A stretch of DNA of 64,000 nt, from assembly GCA_930367215.1 (NCBI GenBank), contig OV884059.1:19430945-19494944 (forward strand), read 5' to 3'. A program made the translations under genes and the position numbers. The notes beneath the pieces were generated by a model, which was given only the letters and a program-made list of their open reading frames with translations, made no database searches and was not told the origin of the DNA. Shown here in pieces: positions 33,605 to 44,645 of the stretch. Every line of letters begins with the position of its first letter. The first letter of the stretch is position 1. The DNA is from Pollenia angustigena (taxonomy: Eukaryota; Arthropoda; Insecta; Diptera; Polleniidae).

Positions 33605-34067
33605 ATGGATTTGGGGCCTCGGTGTCATTTTTGCAAAAAATGATAATTTTCTCAGGCTCATATCTCATATCTTGCTAACCGTTCGGAATTTTTATTTACC
33701 TTTTGAGACAAAGTTGTAGATCTTGCCATTAAGAACAAAAATTGTGAGCATATAAAATCAAAAAAACTTCATCTTCAAGATGAAAATCGCAAAAAACTTT
33801 AAAAAACTCGATTTTTTTACCTTTTTTCCCCTGTTCTGGTCCATAGGTAGCAAACCGTTAAAAAAAAAAAAAAAAATCCGGCACAAAAATGTACCTAAGA
33901 TCTCAGTGAGAAAATGATCACTTTTTTGCAAAAATGCCACCGAGGCCGCAAATCTTTGGGGGCCCATTAAAAAAGAAAAGTGCATGATTTTGGGCAAAAC
34001 TGGGAGACATGATCTTTTATCACTTAGTGGTGTCCGTATATGGATATTTTTTTCGTGTTGCACTGTG
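33605..34067. repeat. inverted-repeat element abutting a mariner
   Basis: Arms near 33612-33665 and 33895-33955 are inverted copies (GGCCTCGGTGTCATTTTTGC; TGATAATTTTCTCA). The right edge reads CGTGTTGCACTGTG, a motif also seen at 23535, 28089 and 29175. The left border is not sharp. A minus-strand ORF of 145 codons runs across the border into the mariner and is chance. Confidence 0.45.
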
Positions 34068-34650
34068 TTATGTATGGAACAAAATATTGGCCAAACGGCC
34101 GCCGCGACCTCGGTGGCACACCTCCATCCGATGGTCAAAATTTTCGATGAAAAAATACAGCCTGACTCTTGGTGGGTACATTGGTTTTTCGACAATCACT
34201 CTTGGATTATCATTCGCCCAAATGCGACAGTTCTGCTTATTGACAAATCCACTGAGGTGAAAATGTGCCTCATCACTGAAGATGATTTTCTTCGAAAATT
34301 GATCATCCACTGTTGCCACCATTCTGACCATTGACGAAGTTCGGAATGGTAAAGAGGCTTTAGTTCTTGAGTCAATTGCAAATTGTAAGCGTGTAAATGC
34401 AAGTCTTTATCCATAATGTTCATCAACGACGAGCGTGAGAGGTGCAATTGTTGGGCACGACGGCGAGTTGAGGTGGAAAGCTCTTCAGCCACACTATCGC
34501 GAACAGCAGCAATATTTTCTGCAGTACGAGCTGTCAAGCATGCAATGGCGTTTTCGCATCTCCTACAGGCCCGGTTCGCTTAAATTTTTGCACGATTTTT
34601 CCGATTGTACGCACATTTGGACGATTACATTGACCGAAAAAAATCACTAT
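34068..34650 (-). pseudogene. mariner-like transposase, internally deleted (copy D)
   Basis: MERYT-family mariner. Reading down from 34650: NVRTIGKIVQKFKRTGPVGD, then TARTAENIAAVRDSVAEELS, RAQQLHLSRSSL, HAYNLQLTQELKPL, and in another frame VDDQFSKKIIFSDEAHFHLS with the first catalytic D (SDEAHF), GFVNKQNCRIW and VVEKPMYPPRV-like. It then jumps to a C-terminal piece (DHRMEVCHRGRGGRLANILF). The second and third catalytic residues are deleted, and the first 30 or so residues are missing. Confidence 0.75.
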
Positions 34651-34865
34651 TATTATATGCTATTAACGCTTATTGGAATTGTAAGAAAATGTAATGTTTA
34701 AAATTGCTACAAGCGTGGTGAATATCGCTTTTAGTACAAACTTTGCATTGAATATTTTACACGCTAAATACACATTAGTGTTGAGTGTAAAACGTAGCTA
34801 TTATTTTGTTCCATTGTAATTAAGAAAAATGTATCACTTTCTAAGGCTTCGTGTAACCTAATAAA

Positions 34866-36128
34866 TAGGGATGCGATTTCCATGCAAATGCATGTTTTTT
34901 GTCGATAGTCTAAGATCGATGTTGACCAATTATCTTTCCGAATCATTAAATTTGGGTTAATTTGGCATCGTTTCGTTTTTGCATATTGTTGCATATTTTG
35001 GTTAAAATGCATATATTCGCATATTTTGGTTTTAAATGCATATTTTTGCATAATTTAACATTTTTGAGTGATATATGTTTTTAATTTAAATATTATAAAA
35101 AAAGTTCTTCTAAAAATTTCCATGTTAACAAAAAATTATCTTTAAAAAAAAATTTTGGAGCTCTGCTTAAAATACAAGATTTTCAAGATTTTTAACCAAT
35201 GCAGAATTTAATTCGATAATATTGATTTATTGGTTTCATACGGGAAAAATATATTTTAAAAGGCTCCTTCACGAGTTGCAATTTTTACTACTGTTACTAC
35301 TGCAGCCAGTGTCAACAAGATGAGGAACCTTTCTAGATACTGTAGAACGCTATTCAAAAAACTTTGAGCAATTAAAAATGTTATTAAAGAACTTGTTGCT
35401 ATCGATGCTTATGCAATTAAAAAGTAAAAGATGAAAAAGTATTTGCAGGGATTTAGTTTACTTAAAACTCAAGTCATATTAATTGATATTGCAGAAAGTA
35501 AAATTAACAATGTGGAAGGTAGAATATCACAACAAATTAAAAAAAAATCCAAAACGTTTTGCCAAAAATATAGGTTTTCAAAACATAAAAACAAATTTCA
35601 ACCATTTTCAACCGAATAGGTTTACTTTTGATAATATAAAAAAGAATTGGAGGGTTCAAAGCTGACCCGAACCAAGTCATAAAATAAAATGCATATATGT
35701 ATTTCAAAACTGGTGTGAAATTCTTCGCAAAGTTTTACTCTATCGAGTTCTGTAACGGACTAAATCAAAAAGTTTTTCGTTCCAAAAGTAACGGTAATAA
35801 ACCCATGTCAATGGCTCCAGAAATTAATGGAAATTCACTTACTCAAACTTATAATATTATCGAATTTAAATTTTTGACTTGGTTCGCTTTAGCTCTGAGC
35901 CCTCCAATTCAGTTGTTTATGCAAACAAGCGTTTGAATCGGAAATTTAAATTAAGTTATAAAAAATATTGCACCTCTTAAATAAAATTTAACAAAAAACC
36001 CTTATTTATTAAACATTTTCAACTTTTAAGTGCATATTTTTTATTTTTTTAATGTATATTTTGGAGTTTTAAGTGCATGTTTTATGCGCATATTTGCAAT
36101 TTTTTAGTGCATGAAAATCTCATCCCTA
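34866..36128 (+). mobile_element. hAT element relic, copy 1, perfect 8-bp duplication
   Basis: Ends TAGGGATGCGATTTCCATGC and (inverted) TAGGGATGAGATTTTCATGC, flanked by CTAATAAA (34858-34865, 36129-36136). Both subterminal zones carry ATGCATATTTT/GCATATT phrases. Transposase remains are inside at 35310-35620. The family's other copy lies at 17130-21036. Confidence 0.85.
35310..35620 (+). pseudogene. hAT transposase relic, internally deleted
   Basis: QPVSTR, a stop where the conserved tryptophan of TRW should be (TGA for TGG), then GTFLDTVERYSKNFEQLK. In another frame come ELVAIDAYAIKK and, after a deletion, IDIAESKINNVEGRISQQIK. The pieces and order match 20300-20802, and together they show that the family once coded for a hAT transposase. 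The N-terminal zinc finger region is gone from both. Confidence 0.7.
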
Positions 36129-36291
36129 CTAATAAATATATTACACAACTATAATGCATCATTATTTTTTAGAAAAGAAAACACCATTAATGGCATTATA
36201 TTTTATCCTTTAAAAAAGTCAATGTAAACTAAATTCGTGCAAAGTTTAATAAAATAATTGGCGTATGATATTATCCAATTATTTGAACATA

Positions 36292-36559
36292 CATATCGAG
36301 CCCTAACCGCCAAAATAACGTAAGCACCAAAAATTAAATTTTACAGGAGAGAGTTTTTTCTATTTTATTTCATATAAATTTTGTATGAAATTTGTCGCTT
36401 ACAATAAAATTGTTCTTGCTCTAAAAACGTAACGGTACCTTATGTGACCATGAAATTTTGAGAGATGATGCAAGTGTTACCAATAAAGACATTTATTAAA
36501 AACAATGAAAATCGAAAATGATGTCGCTTACATTATTTTCGCGGTTAGGGCTCGATATG
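36292..36559. mobile_element. Tc1/mariner-type MITE, TA duplication
   Basis: Ends CATATCGAGCCCTAACCGCC and its inverse (one mismatch within 20), flanked by TA. Inverted similarity continues through AAAATAACGTAAGC. 268 bases, non-coding. Confidence 0.8.
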
Positions 36560-36561
36560 TA

Positions 36562-37435
36562 CGCTTCTGAATAAAGAACACAAATAAGGTGTAAAATGAA
36601 AAAAACATGTATGTTTGCATTCTGCTACTTAGCCAAACCTTATTGCAATAGCACTAGAGGTAGAAGTGCACAACGCGTGGAAAACTAAAGCGCATGAAAA
36701 ATGGCAGGCTACACAACGCTCGTTATAACATTATTTTCTGTCAGCTGTTTTTAATTTATTTAACACTTTGCTTATACCAAGCTACGGCTCTTTTTTTGTT
36801 TTAAATCTTTTCGTTTTTGTTTGTACGGTTTCCAACTGCATGTTTTTTAACAATTCCTAATATTTTCCAAGCCATATTCTATTTTTGAAACAGTGTCTAC
36901 ATCTTTAAAAAAATGTTTACCGAAATGCATCGTTTTCCTTACTATTAATAAATATGTATGTTGTCAACGCTAAAAAGTGCAACGTTCGTAAAATTTCCAA
37001 ATTTCTAGGCAGCCTAGCTCTAACCTCGTGAATAAAGTGTTTGGTAAAACAAATGTTACTTTCTTTTATCACTTTTTTTTATCATTTGAAATTTTAAAAT
37101 CTATACAAGCCGTCTCAAAATTGTACCCCAAAAAGCAAAGCTCATCGAAATCATCCTCTATATAATCGTAGTTTTAAAAAATGGTATAAAAAGAAATACA
37201 AATTGTTAAAAGCACTAAAGGCACTAACGAAAAATTGAGAAAGCACCAAGTTAGTGGTTTTTCTTAGTTTGGCACTAAGGGACGGGGTCTTTCACAGAGG
37301 TTGAAAGCTCTCTGTCTGCTATCCACTTGGGGGTAGCAAGAAGTGATTCCTCTGTCTGCAATTCCCAAGCATCTCACAACTTCCGGTCTTAGACCAAGTG
37401 TTTCCCGGTAATGTCATTTAGGCATCCGTCTGATG
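36562..37435. other. no recognised gene
   Basis: AT-rich DNA. Bases 37260-37435 are GC-richer and lead into the LINE ORF, so they may be its degraded upstream part. Confidence 0.35.
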
Positions 37436-38755
37436 ACAGCTAAAGTGAGAAGGCGTACAGAGGAGCTCGCGGAAGGCGAAAAAGGGGACCTAACCGCCCG
37501 CAAAAATTGGAGAGGCATAACACTTCTGAATATGGCCAGTAAAGTTATTGCAAACATAATAAGCAATAGACTATCTACAACTGTTCTTCCTGAGCTCAGA
37601 AAAGAACAAGCCGGCTTTCGTGCGCACAAATCATGCATAGACCATGTAAATAGCTTAAGGATTATTGTGGAACAGTCAGTAGAATGGAGGTCACCACTAT
37701 ACCTAACATTTATAGATTTTGAAAAGGCATTCGACACCATAAATCACACTGCAAGGTGATTTATGGGTTCCATATATATATATATGGAAAGCACTAGCGT
37801 GTAAAGGAGTTCCCAATAAACTAATAGATCTCATCAAGGGCCTATACGTCAATGCCACCTGTCGCATTCTACATGAGAGACAACTAAGCAAAAAGATTTC
37901 TGTAGAAAATGGAGTTGGCCAAGGCTGCGTTTTATCACCACTGCTTTTTAATTGTGTCCTCGATGTAGTAATGAAAAAGGCCACAAGTCATAGACGAGGC
38001 ATAACGTGGGGTCTGCAAGGTCGCTTAGAGGATCTGGATTACGCAGATGACATCTGTTTGCTGACACATTCATTTTCTGATATGCAGTCAAAGTTAACAA
38101 CTATCTATGAAACCGCACTATCCGTAGGCCTAAAGATAAACATGGGCAAAACAAAAACAATGCGCATGAATGTTAACAACGAGCAAAGGTTTACTATACA
38201 ATCCCATCAACTTGATGATGTGGAATCTTTCTGCTACCTTGGTAGCATATTCGACAGGAGTTGTGGCTCTGGCGCAGATATCTCCAGCCGAATAAATAAA
38301 GCTCGTCAATCATTTGGGCAACTAAATCCTGTGTGGAACTCGTCATACATGTCACGTCGTAGAAAGCTAAGCCTGTTTAATTCAAATCCAAAATCCACCT
38401 TGTTATATGGATGCGAGACGTGGAATGCAGCAACTCGAGACATACAATCCATACAAGTTTTCATAAATAAACAACAATTTCCAACCCTCGACTGTGGTCA
38501 GAAACCAACCAACAACCGATTCAAAATGAAATCCGCAAGCGAAAATGGTCCTGGATAGGTCACACTTTGCGAAAACCACCAGAAGATATGGCAAAACAAG
38601 CTTTAGAGTGGAACCCACAAGGCAGTCGCCGTTCAGGACGTCCATCGCATACCTGGAAACGCCAGATAACAATTGAGATGTCCAAACTAAACCTAAATTG
38701 GAATGAACTTAAACATCGAGTATCGGATCGCCTTGTCACCCCAAACTGTGGCTAG
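37436..38755 (+). pseudogene. LINE reverse transcriptase, 5'-truncated, frameshifted
   Basis: Non-LTR retrotransposon polymerase of the 'endonuclease-reverse transcriptase' type (RTE-like is my best guess). Order: NWRGITLLNMASKVIANIIS, QAGFRAHKSCIDHV, TFIDFEKAFDTIN, a break in a TATATATA run at 37780, then GVGQGCVLSPLLFNCVLDVV, the catalytic LDYADDICLLT (38034), KTKTMRMN, YLGSIFD, LLYGCETW. After a deletion and frameshift near 38475 comes IRKRKWSWIGHTLRKPPEDM and GRPSHTWKRQ, ending NCG-stop at 38755. The TA run expansion and the deletion make it inactive. Confidence 0.85.
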
Positions 38756-38790
38756 GCTTATTGCCCAAATAGGAAATTCGGTGGAGTCTT

Positions 38791-39075
38791 CTATTGAAGA
38801 AAAATTTCACTTTTTTTTATATTACCTATCAAACCTGTGTTTTTTCCTACCATTACACTTGCCCCGTCTGTGCAGACACCGACAATTTTGTTTACATCAA
38901 CAATAGCAAAAAGTTTATCACTTACAACTTCCATCAAAAGCTTTCCCGTTACATGCCCATGAAAGGTTTCCAATGTCAACATCGATTCAAAAACATTAAA
39001 ATGTTCATCAATGCATCTTACACAGACAACCAGTTGACAAAGATCATTAATATCTGTACTTTCATCTAAAAATAA
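38791..39075 (-). pseudogene. ZBED/SCAND3-like hAT transposase fragment
   Basis: A single open frame of about 95 codons on the minus strand: LDESTDINDLCQLVVCVRCI, FNVFESMLTLETFHGHVTG, then VGVCTDGASVMVGKNTGLIG. The phrases LDESTD, GVCTDGAxxMxGxxxGL are typical of the catalytic domain of hAT transposases and of domesticated relatives such as SCAND3/ZBED5. An upstream stop and the abrupt end at about 38800 show it is a fragment. Confidence 0.7.
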
Positions 39076-39424
39076 TATTCATAAAATTCATTACCTTTGC
39101 AATGCTTAGTTTTGTGTTTGCTGGGCAATGTTATGTTATCCAATACAGACGCATTTCATTTAATGAGAGTTTTGGTTAACTATGTTGTACATATGTTTGT
39201 AAAGCCTAGATTACACTATCACACAAGTCTTACATATTCCATAATACTTTGCGAGATAGAAATCTAATGAGTTTTGTTGCGACTGCCAAAAAAATCTAAT
39301 GTAACATGACTGTTTGTGTTCACACCATCACACAAAGTATAAACACTCACACATGAAATAAAATGCAACCCTGATCCAATGAAAAGTATAATATTACAAT
39401 TTTTTCTAGAGTTAAGGCGCCAAT

Positions 39425-39776
39425 TAATAAACAAAAACAAAGTAACATTGTATACGAATTACAATGTGAAGGAAATGACAAACAGCCATGCGAGCTAATT
39501 TATATAGGAACAACAAAATGTACACTGGAGACAAGAATGGGAGAACACAAGATGGACATAATGCGGAGAAAAGAGACAACAGCACTAGCACAACACATCC
39601 TACATACTGGTCACACAATTAGGTTCGATGATGTAAAAATTCTAGATAAAGAAAATAAAGAAAGAAAGAGGTACACAATTGAAAGCCTAAGAATCCAACA
39701 ACAAATTAATAGAACAATGAATTTGAAGGAAGACACGAACAAAATAAATGCGAGCTATATTGTTGCCATTACTTAA
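39425..39776 (+). pseudogene. Penelope-like element, GIY-YIG end (frame intact)
   Basis: Reads KQKQSNIVYELQCEGNDKQP, CELIYIGTTKCTLETRMGEH, ALAQHILHTGHTIRFDDVKI and ERKRYTIESLRIQQQINRTM to a stop at 39776: the GIY-YIG domain with the histidine-containing ALAxHxxxTGH region. The frame is open but the reverse transcriptase and any start codon are missing (5'-truncated). It is a different, more distant lineage than the other two copies. Confidence 0.85.
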
Positions 39777-39969
39777 GCTGTGATATATTTAAAGTTTAAA
39801 GTAATATGTATTTTTTAAATATTAAAATTAATTTTTATATTTGTATGATCCTGAGTACATCTAAAACTTTTTAATGTGATTAAATTTTCATATTGTAAGT
39901 CTTTAATGTTTATGTGGTACATTATTGTATTTATTTTATTGTTTTTATAATTTTTAAATAGACAATCCC

Positions 39970-40003
39970 TTGAAAAAGTCGACAAACAATCGACGAAACG
40001 TCG
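39970..40003 (+). ncRNA. hammerhead-like motif, third copy
   Basis: TTGAAAAA, then a perfect 5-bp stem GTCGA (39978-39982) with TCGAC (39990-39994), then GAAAC. The stem II and GAAA parts fit a hammerhead; the CUGANGA part is altered (G8 is A). Same place relative to the PLE stop as at 1783, about 195 bases downstream. Confidence 0.4.
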
Positions 40004-40142
40004 GGAACAAAATATTGTGATTAAAAATTTAATTTTATTTACATTGAAGAAATTTAGGCCCTATTAGCTTGACAAAGATAATATTCATAAATTCATCACT
40101 CTGGCCAAAGAAACAACTACAACAAAGAAAAGTATAATAGTT

Positions 40143-41153
40143 TAGAATACCGTTGGAAATTTTCAAAAAGGATCACAAAAAGGGGATTTTCCAGAAAAAG
40201 GTGTCAAAAAAAGGGTATTTCAATAAAAAAGGGTCAAGTTTTTATTAGCAGTAATTTCCATTTAAATTAACATAACAAGATTAAGTTTTTTTATAAGCAA
40301 ACAAAAAAATAATATTTCAGGTAGGAAGAGCTCAAAAAACTTAATTTTTTTATGGAATGCTCTGCCCTGTTTTAAACACCTGAAAAAAATTTATTCTTTA
40401 TCATTATAGCAAATTTTTTAATACTTTTTATGTAATTTTCCGATTTAGCGATGTCAAAAAATTTTAGTGTTTGTTTTAAATTTTGCAATCGTTCGCGAAT
40501 TGTAACCATTTTCTCGATTAAAGCGATTTTTTCCTGTAAGTGTCAGATTTGTTAAAGCTTTTACGACTTTTAATAAATATAAGACTTTGCTATCATACCG
40601 CTGTTACCAAATATTTGGGAATTTCCGCTAATTTAGCAATTTTTACCTCTTGTTTTCATTCCTGTTAGAACACTCTCAACACTGTGGATTCAAAAGGAGG
40701 CGAAAAGTTCAATACCTTTTGCCATTATTAAGGGGAATTTTTTTGAATAAAACATGCTACTCTTTAAGAGAGCAAAACACCAAATTGCATTTTTTTAATA
40801 AAATGCAAAATTTCTGTTTTGAAAAGAAACCACCGTAAAAAGACAAATATTTATATGAGTTATGTTTGCTTTTAGGGAAATTGTACTTTACTATCAAAAA
40901 TCAAGGAGAAGAAACAGACTTTGAGTCTGTTCCATATCAAGCAAAGCTTATTTCGAAAACATTTGTTTAGCACTTCTGTTCCGCAGTGTTGACAAAAAAC
41001 AAAATGTGAGAGCTATTTCCAAAAAAGGGTCAAAAAGTGTGACAAAATAGGTGATAATGATACAAAAGTATAATTTAAAAAAGGGTCATAAAAGGTATCA
41101 ATACCGTCGAAAAAGGGTCAAATTGATACTTTAGTATCACAACGGTAACGCTG
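40143..41153. mobile_element. hAT-like element with AAAGGGTCA subterminal arrays, copy 2
   Basis: Left ATACCGTTGGAAATTTTC, right CACAACGGTAACGCTG (inverted: CAGCGTTACCGTTGTG). AAAAGGGTCA/AAAAAGGGTCATAAA phrases fill the zones at both ends. Closely matches 25081-27427 without its foldback insert. No transposase. Confidence 0.7.
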
Positions 41154-41566
41154 GTTGTATGGGATGTCAAACATGTTTCATAATACAGTGGTATCCCGGT
41201 TTAACGCACACTCAGTTTGACGAATTCGCGATTTAACGTACGGTCATATTTTTCCCATTGAGTACCTTATATTACGAAAAAACAGCGAATTTTTGTACTC
41301 AATATAACGAATTTTTACAAAAAAATTTAAAAAAGGAAAAAAGAATGAATGCAAACATATTTGCATCCATTCTCTTTTGTTTTTGTATACATGTTTACCA
41401 TATTTTAAAGGCGATTTTACTGAAAACAACGAGTTAAGAGACGTATTTTCTTTTCTTACAAAGAAAATACTTGCTCTCCAAAATAAAAATTTGTACGTTA
41501 CAAAGTATTTTGTTTACAAAACAAATGTTTATTTTCTGTTTTAAATTTTACATCATTTTTGTGAAA

Positions 41567-41985
41567 ATGCCCAAAAGAAAACGTTTAATTCTTAAAGAAA
41601 AATTAAACATTTTTAACGACTATGAAAAGGGCCTGCGACTAAGTGCTTTATCTAATAAATATCAGCTGCCAAAGCTATCAATATGAACAATTATAAAAGC
41701 AAAACGGAAACGTGTGAGCGAAATTGAAGACTAATTTCGGATCAAAGAATAAAAGGGCGTTAAAAACAGGTGAGTTTCCAAGAATGGAAACATAATTGTT
41801 TAATTGGTTTCAAAACAGGAGGAAGGCGAACATTCCTATTAGTGGTCCAATATTAAAAGCAAAAGCCCAAGATCTACACAAAAAATTTTATGGTGGACAA
41901 TTTTATGACAGCTATGGCTGGTTCTGTCGATTCAAAAACGCTATGGAATTCGTTTAATGAATCAAAATGGGGAGAAACTCTCTTC
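41567..41985 (+). pseudogene. pogo transposase, DNA-binding domains only
   Basis: Starts MPKRKRLILKEKLNIFNDYE, GLRLSALSNKYQLPK: the CENP-B-type N-terminal helix-turn-helix, ended by a TGA at 41684. In other frames follow KAKRKRVSEIE, FPRMET.LFNWFQNRRKAN, ISGPILKAKAQDLHKKF and YGWFCRFKN, the second (Tc5-type) helix-turn-helix, then GIRLMNQNGEKLSS. The whole DDE catalytic domain is deleted, so the element cannot move by itself. Confidence 0.75.
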
Positions 41986-42112
41986 TTACCAAGAGTAGGT
42001 GCAGCCGTTTTTATCTCCACTATGTTCTCATTTAATTGAAAATGATTTATTTTGTATTATGAATGGAAATAATCGAATTTACTTTGTTTTATTAAAATAA
42101 TGTAGTTTTATT

Positions 42113-42355
42113 ACACAGAAAATAATTTTTGGGCCAGTAAAATAATTAATCAAAAATAAAATCAGTTTTAATAAAATATTTAATCAGGTTAATTAAACAT
42201 TTAATCAAGTGAATTAAACGTTTTAATTGAAATATTGTCAATTAACCATTTAATACACTGGATTAAAAGTTTAATTCACCTGATTAAATATTTAATTAAA
42301 AATGATTTTATTTCTGTTTAATTCTTTTACTGGCGCAAAAATTTTTTTCTGTGTA
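42113..42355. mobile_element. AT-rich hairpin MITE inside pogo
   Basis: Ends ACACAGAAAATAATTTTTGG and (inverted) ACACAGAAAAAAATTTTTGC, with GCCAGTAAAA next in both. The centre is a run of TTAATTAAA/TTTAATCAGG phrases that pair with each other, so the element is nearly one long hairpin. TTA/TAA flanks merge with the palindromic ends, so the duplication length is unclear. Confidence 0.7.
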
Positions 42356-42560
42356 ATAAAAATTTATTAAAAGAAACTTCGGGATTTAACGAATTTTTCG
42401 ATATAACGAAACGGCCTGACAATATATAATTCGTTAAACCAGTATACCACTGTACTTGTCATTTTCGTGACACATTGCTTTCACACTATCACACTTTGTC
42501 ATATTACTTGAGTTTTTGACATGTATTAATACAAAGTATAATAGTGTAATCTAGCCTTAA

Positions 42561-43205
42561 GCCATTTTAACGTGAGTACGCTGTTCACCCTCCATTCCGC
42601 CTTCAGTATATCTATCCACTCGACAGTCTCCAGACCGAACGCGAAAGTGACTTTTTCATTTGCTACGCTTTATCGGCTTAATAGCTGAACCAATTTTAAT
42701 GAAATTGGAAATATAGGCTTTCTAATTTTTGAAAACTTGGGCCAAGAGGTGGACATAGGAAAAGTCACTGCCTCCACTGAACCAAAAGCCCAATGAAAAT
42801 GTACGTTAATCAAACGAATTACGTTTATTAAAATATTTTCGTTGGCTTAACGAATTATTCGTTAATACAATGAAAATAATACCTAATAAAAAATAAAATG
42901 CTTAAAGTATTAATTTCAGCAGAGTTAAGACACTGAAAATGAAACATTACAATAATTCTAAATAGAAAATTCAAATTTTTAGCAGTATTGCTTGAAACAA
43001 AACAGCTCGTTGCTTAAATCGCTTTTTATTTTAAATTCTTTGCCTTTATTTTATATTTGTGTTGTTTATTGGCAAACACCAAACGGAAACAATGTGTTTG
43101 TTTGCCAAGCATTTTGTGTGGTTTATTATGCGCTTTACTTAACTTTAAATTGCCAAATTAAATAAAATAATAACATGAATTTAATTTTTTTGGCATACTT
43201 ATCAT
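42561..43205. other. unassigned repeat-like DNA
   Basis: No gene. The phrase AATAGCTGAACCAATTTTAA resembles the 'ACTGAACCGATTTT' phrase in the Helitron 5' ends at 48.3 kb, so this may be a repeat piece. Confidence 0.35.
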
Positions 43206-43487
43206 AATTCTGTGGCCGTATGAAAAAACTAGTTAACTCCACTTTTTGAAAACACGAGAAAAACACACTTAAATTTTTAAACATATTTAGCTAATTATTT
43301 CATATAAATTTATGTTCTTATGCATGCGCATTAAACAAGACATAATTTCAAATTATGTTAACGATTTCTAGTACCATTAAACTGATTTTTGGGCATTAAA
43401 ACCGAAAATCAATGTCAGTTATCTTGTTTTTTGCGAAAAATGGAGTTATCTAGTTTTTCCTAAAAAATTTTTGTAATTAATTAGTAT

Positions 43488-44645
43488 TGTGGTTATTTTG
43501 TTGAACTATTTATGGTTTTTAATCCAAATTTTTTTTATATTTTTAATTAGGCTTAAGTTCATGAAATTTTATTTTTTATTAAATTGTTTTTATGAAGAAA
43601 GGAATTTTACAACATGAAAATTAATTAAAATTGTTATTGATAATCCTTCATTCTTGACGTGGCTGGGGCTCGAACCCCGGCCGGCAGGTTACCATGACAT
43701 GTTTCGATTGCAACCACTCAATCTCCTCAGATGGATTTGCCGTCTTACACTCGCAGCCATCGACGACTGCTTACGTCAATAGTCAAACATCAATCCTTAA
43801 ACCAAATTGTATTCTAACATTTGGTAGATCGAAATTTGCTTTCCTGAATGTTTATCCATTTTAATTGATTTTACATGAGATTGAGTGGTTGCAATCGAAA
43901 CATGTCATGGTAACCTGCCGGCCGGGTTCGAGCCCCAGCCACGTCAAGAATGAAGGATTATCAATAACAATTTTAATTAATTTTCATGTTGTAAAATTCC
44001 TTTCTTCATAAAAACAATTTAATAAAAAATTAAATTTCATGAACTTAAGCCTAATTAAAAATATAAAAAATTTGGATTAAAAACCATAAATAGTTCAACA
44101 AAATAACCACAATACTAATTATTGTTAAAGCTATGGCACGATCTCTATGTGTACATTTGTCCTTCAAGTTGTGCTGAAAAAGGGCAACAGAAAGGACAAA
44201 ATGAAAAAACAAAAAATGTACTTGGACTTTAAGAAAAATTCTTGACAAAAGTACGAAAAAACAGAAGTAAGGAAAAAAAAAAACATGTAAAATCAATTAA
44301 AATGGATAATCATTCAGGAAAGCAAATTTCGATCTACCAAATGTTAAAATACAATTTGGTTTAAGGATTGATGTTTGACTATTGACGTCAGCAGTCGTCG
44401 ATGGCTGCGAGTGTAAGACGGCAAATCCATCTGAGGAGATTGAGTGGTTGCAATCGAAACATGTCATGGTAACCTGCCGGCCGGGGTTCGAGCCCCAGCC
44501 ACGTCAAGAATGAAGGATTATCAATAACAATTTTAATTAATTTTTCATGTTGTAAAATTCCTTTCTTCATAAAAACAATTTAATAAAAAATTAAATTTCA
44601 TGAACTTAAGCCTAATTAAAAATATAAAAAAAAATTTGGATTAAA
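43488..44645. repeat. triplicated repeat (one inverted, two direct) with tRNA-like boxes
   Basis: Three copies of one sequence: minus-oriented at about 43488-43885, plus at 43868-44120 and plus at 44290-44645. Each has GATTGAGTGGTTGCAATC, which forms a D-arm-like 5-bp stem around AGTGGTT, then about 40 bases on CCGGGGTTCGAGCCCC, a B-box/T-arm. This suggests a Pol III-type SINE origin. The first two copies face each other and can form a hairpin with a spacer of about 110 bases. Bases 44125-44285 are an unrelated insert. Confidence 0.5.

Larger units (their letters stand above)
41186..42452 (+). mobile_element. pogo/Tigger element, internally deleted, TA duplication
   Basis: Ends CAGTGGTATCCCGGTTTAAC and (inverted) CAGTGGTATACTGGTTTAAC, flanked by TA (41184-41185, 42453-42454). 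CAGTGG..GGTTTAACG ends are diagnostic of pogo-type elements. It carries a broken transposase N-terminus and a MITE at 42113. Confidence 0.85.
39203..42557. mobile_element. PIF/Harbinger-like MITE shell with four nested insertions, TAA duplication
   Basis: Ends AGCCTAGATTACACTATCAC and (inverted) AGGCTAGATTACACTATTAT, flanked by TAA (39200-39202, 42558-42560). Only about 200 bases at the left and 100 at the right are the MITE itself, related to 6583-7374. The rest is a Penelope-like end, a hAT-like element and a pogo element with its own MITE. Confidence 0.75.

Noticed and set aside
28089..34067. Transib elements, from CACAGTG/CACGGTG ends
   Set aside because: No 5-bp duplication or transposase seen, and one instance appears to be part of a LINE 3' UTR; kept only as an open question.
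33758..34195. 145-codon minus-strand ORF
   Set aside because: It crosses the border between a mariner relic and a non-coding inverted repeat, and overlaps the real mariner frame in another frame.
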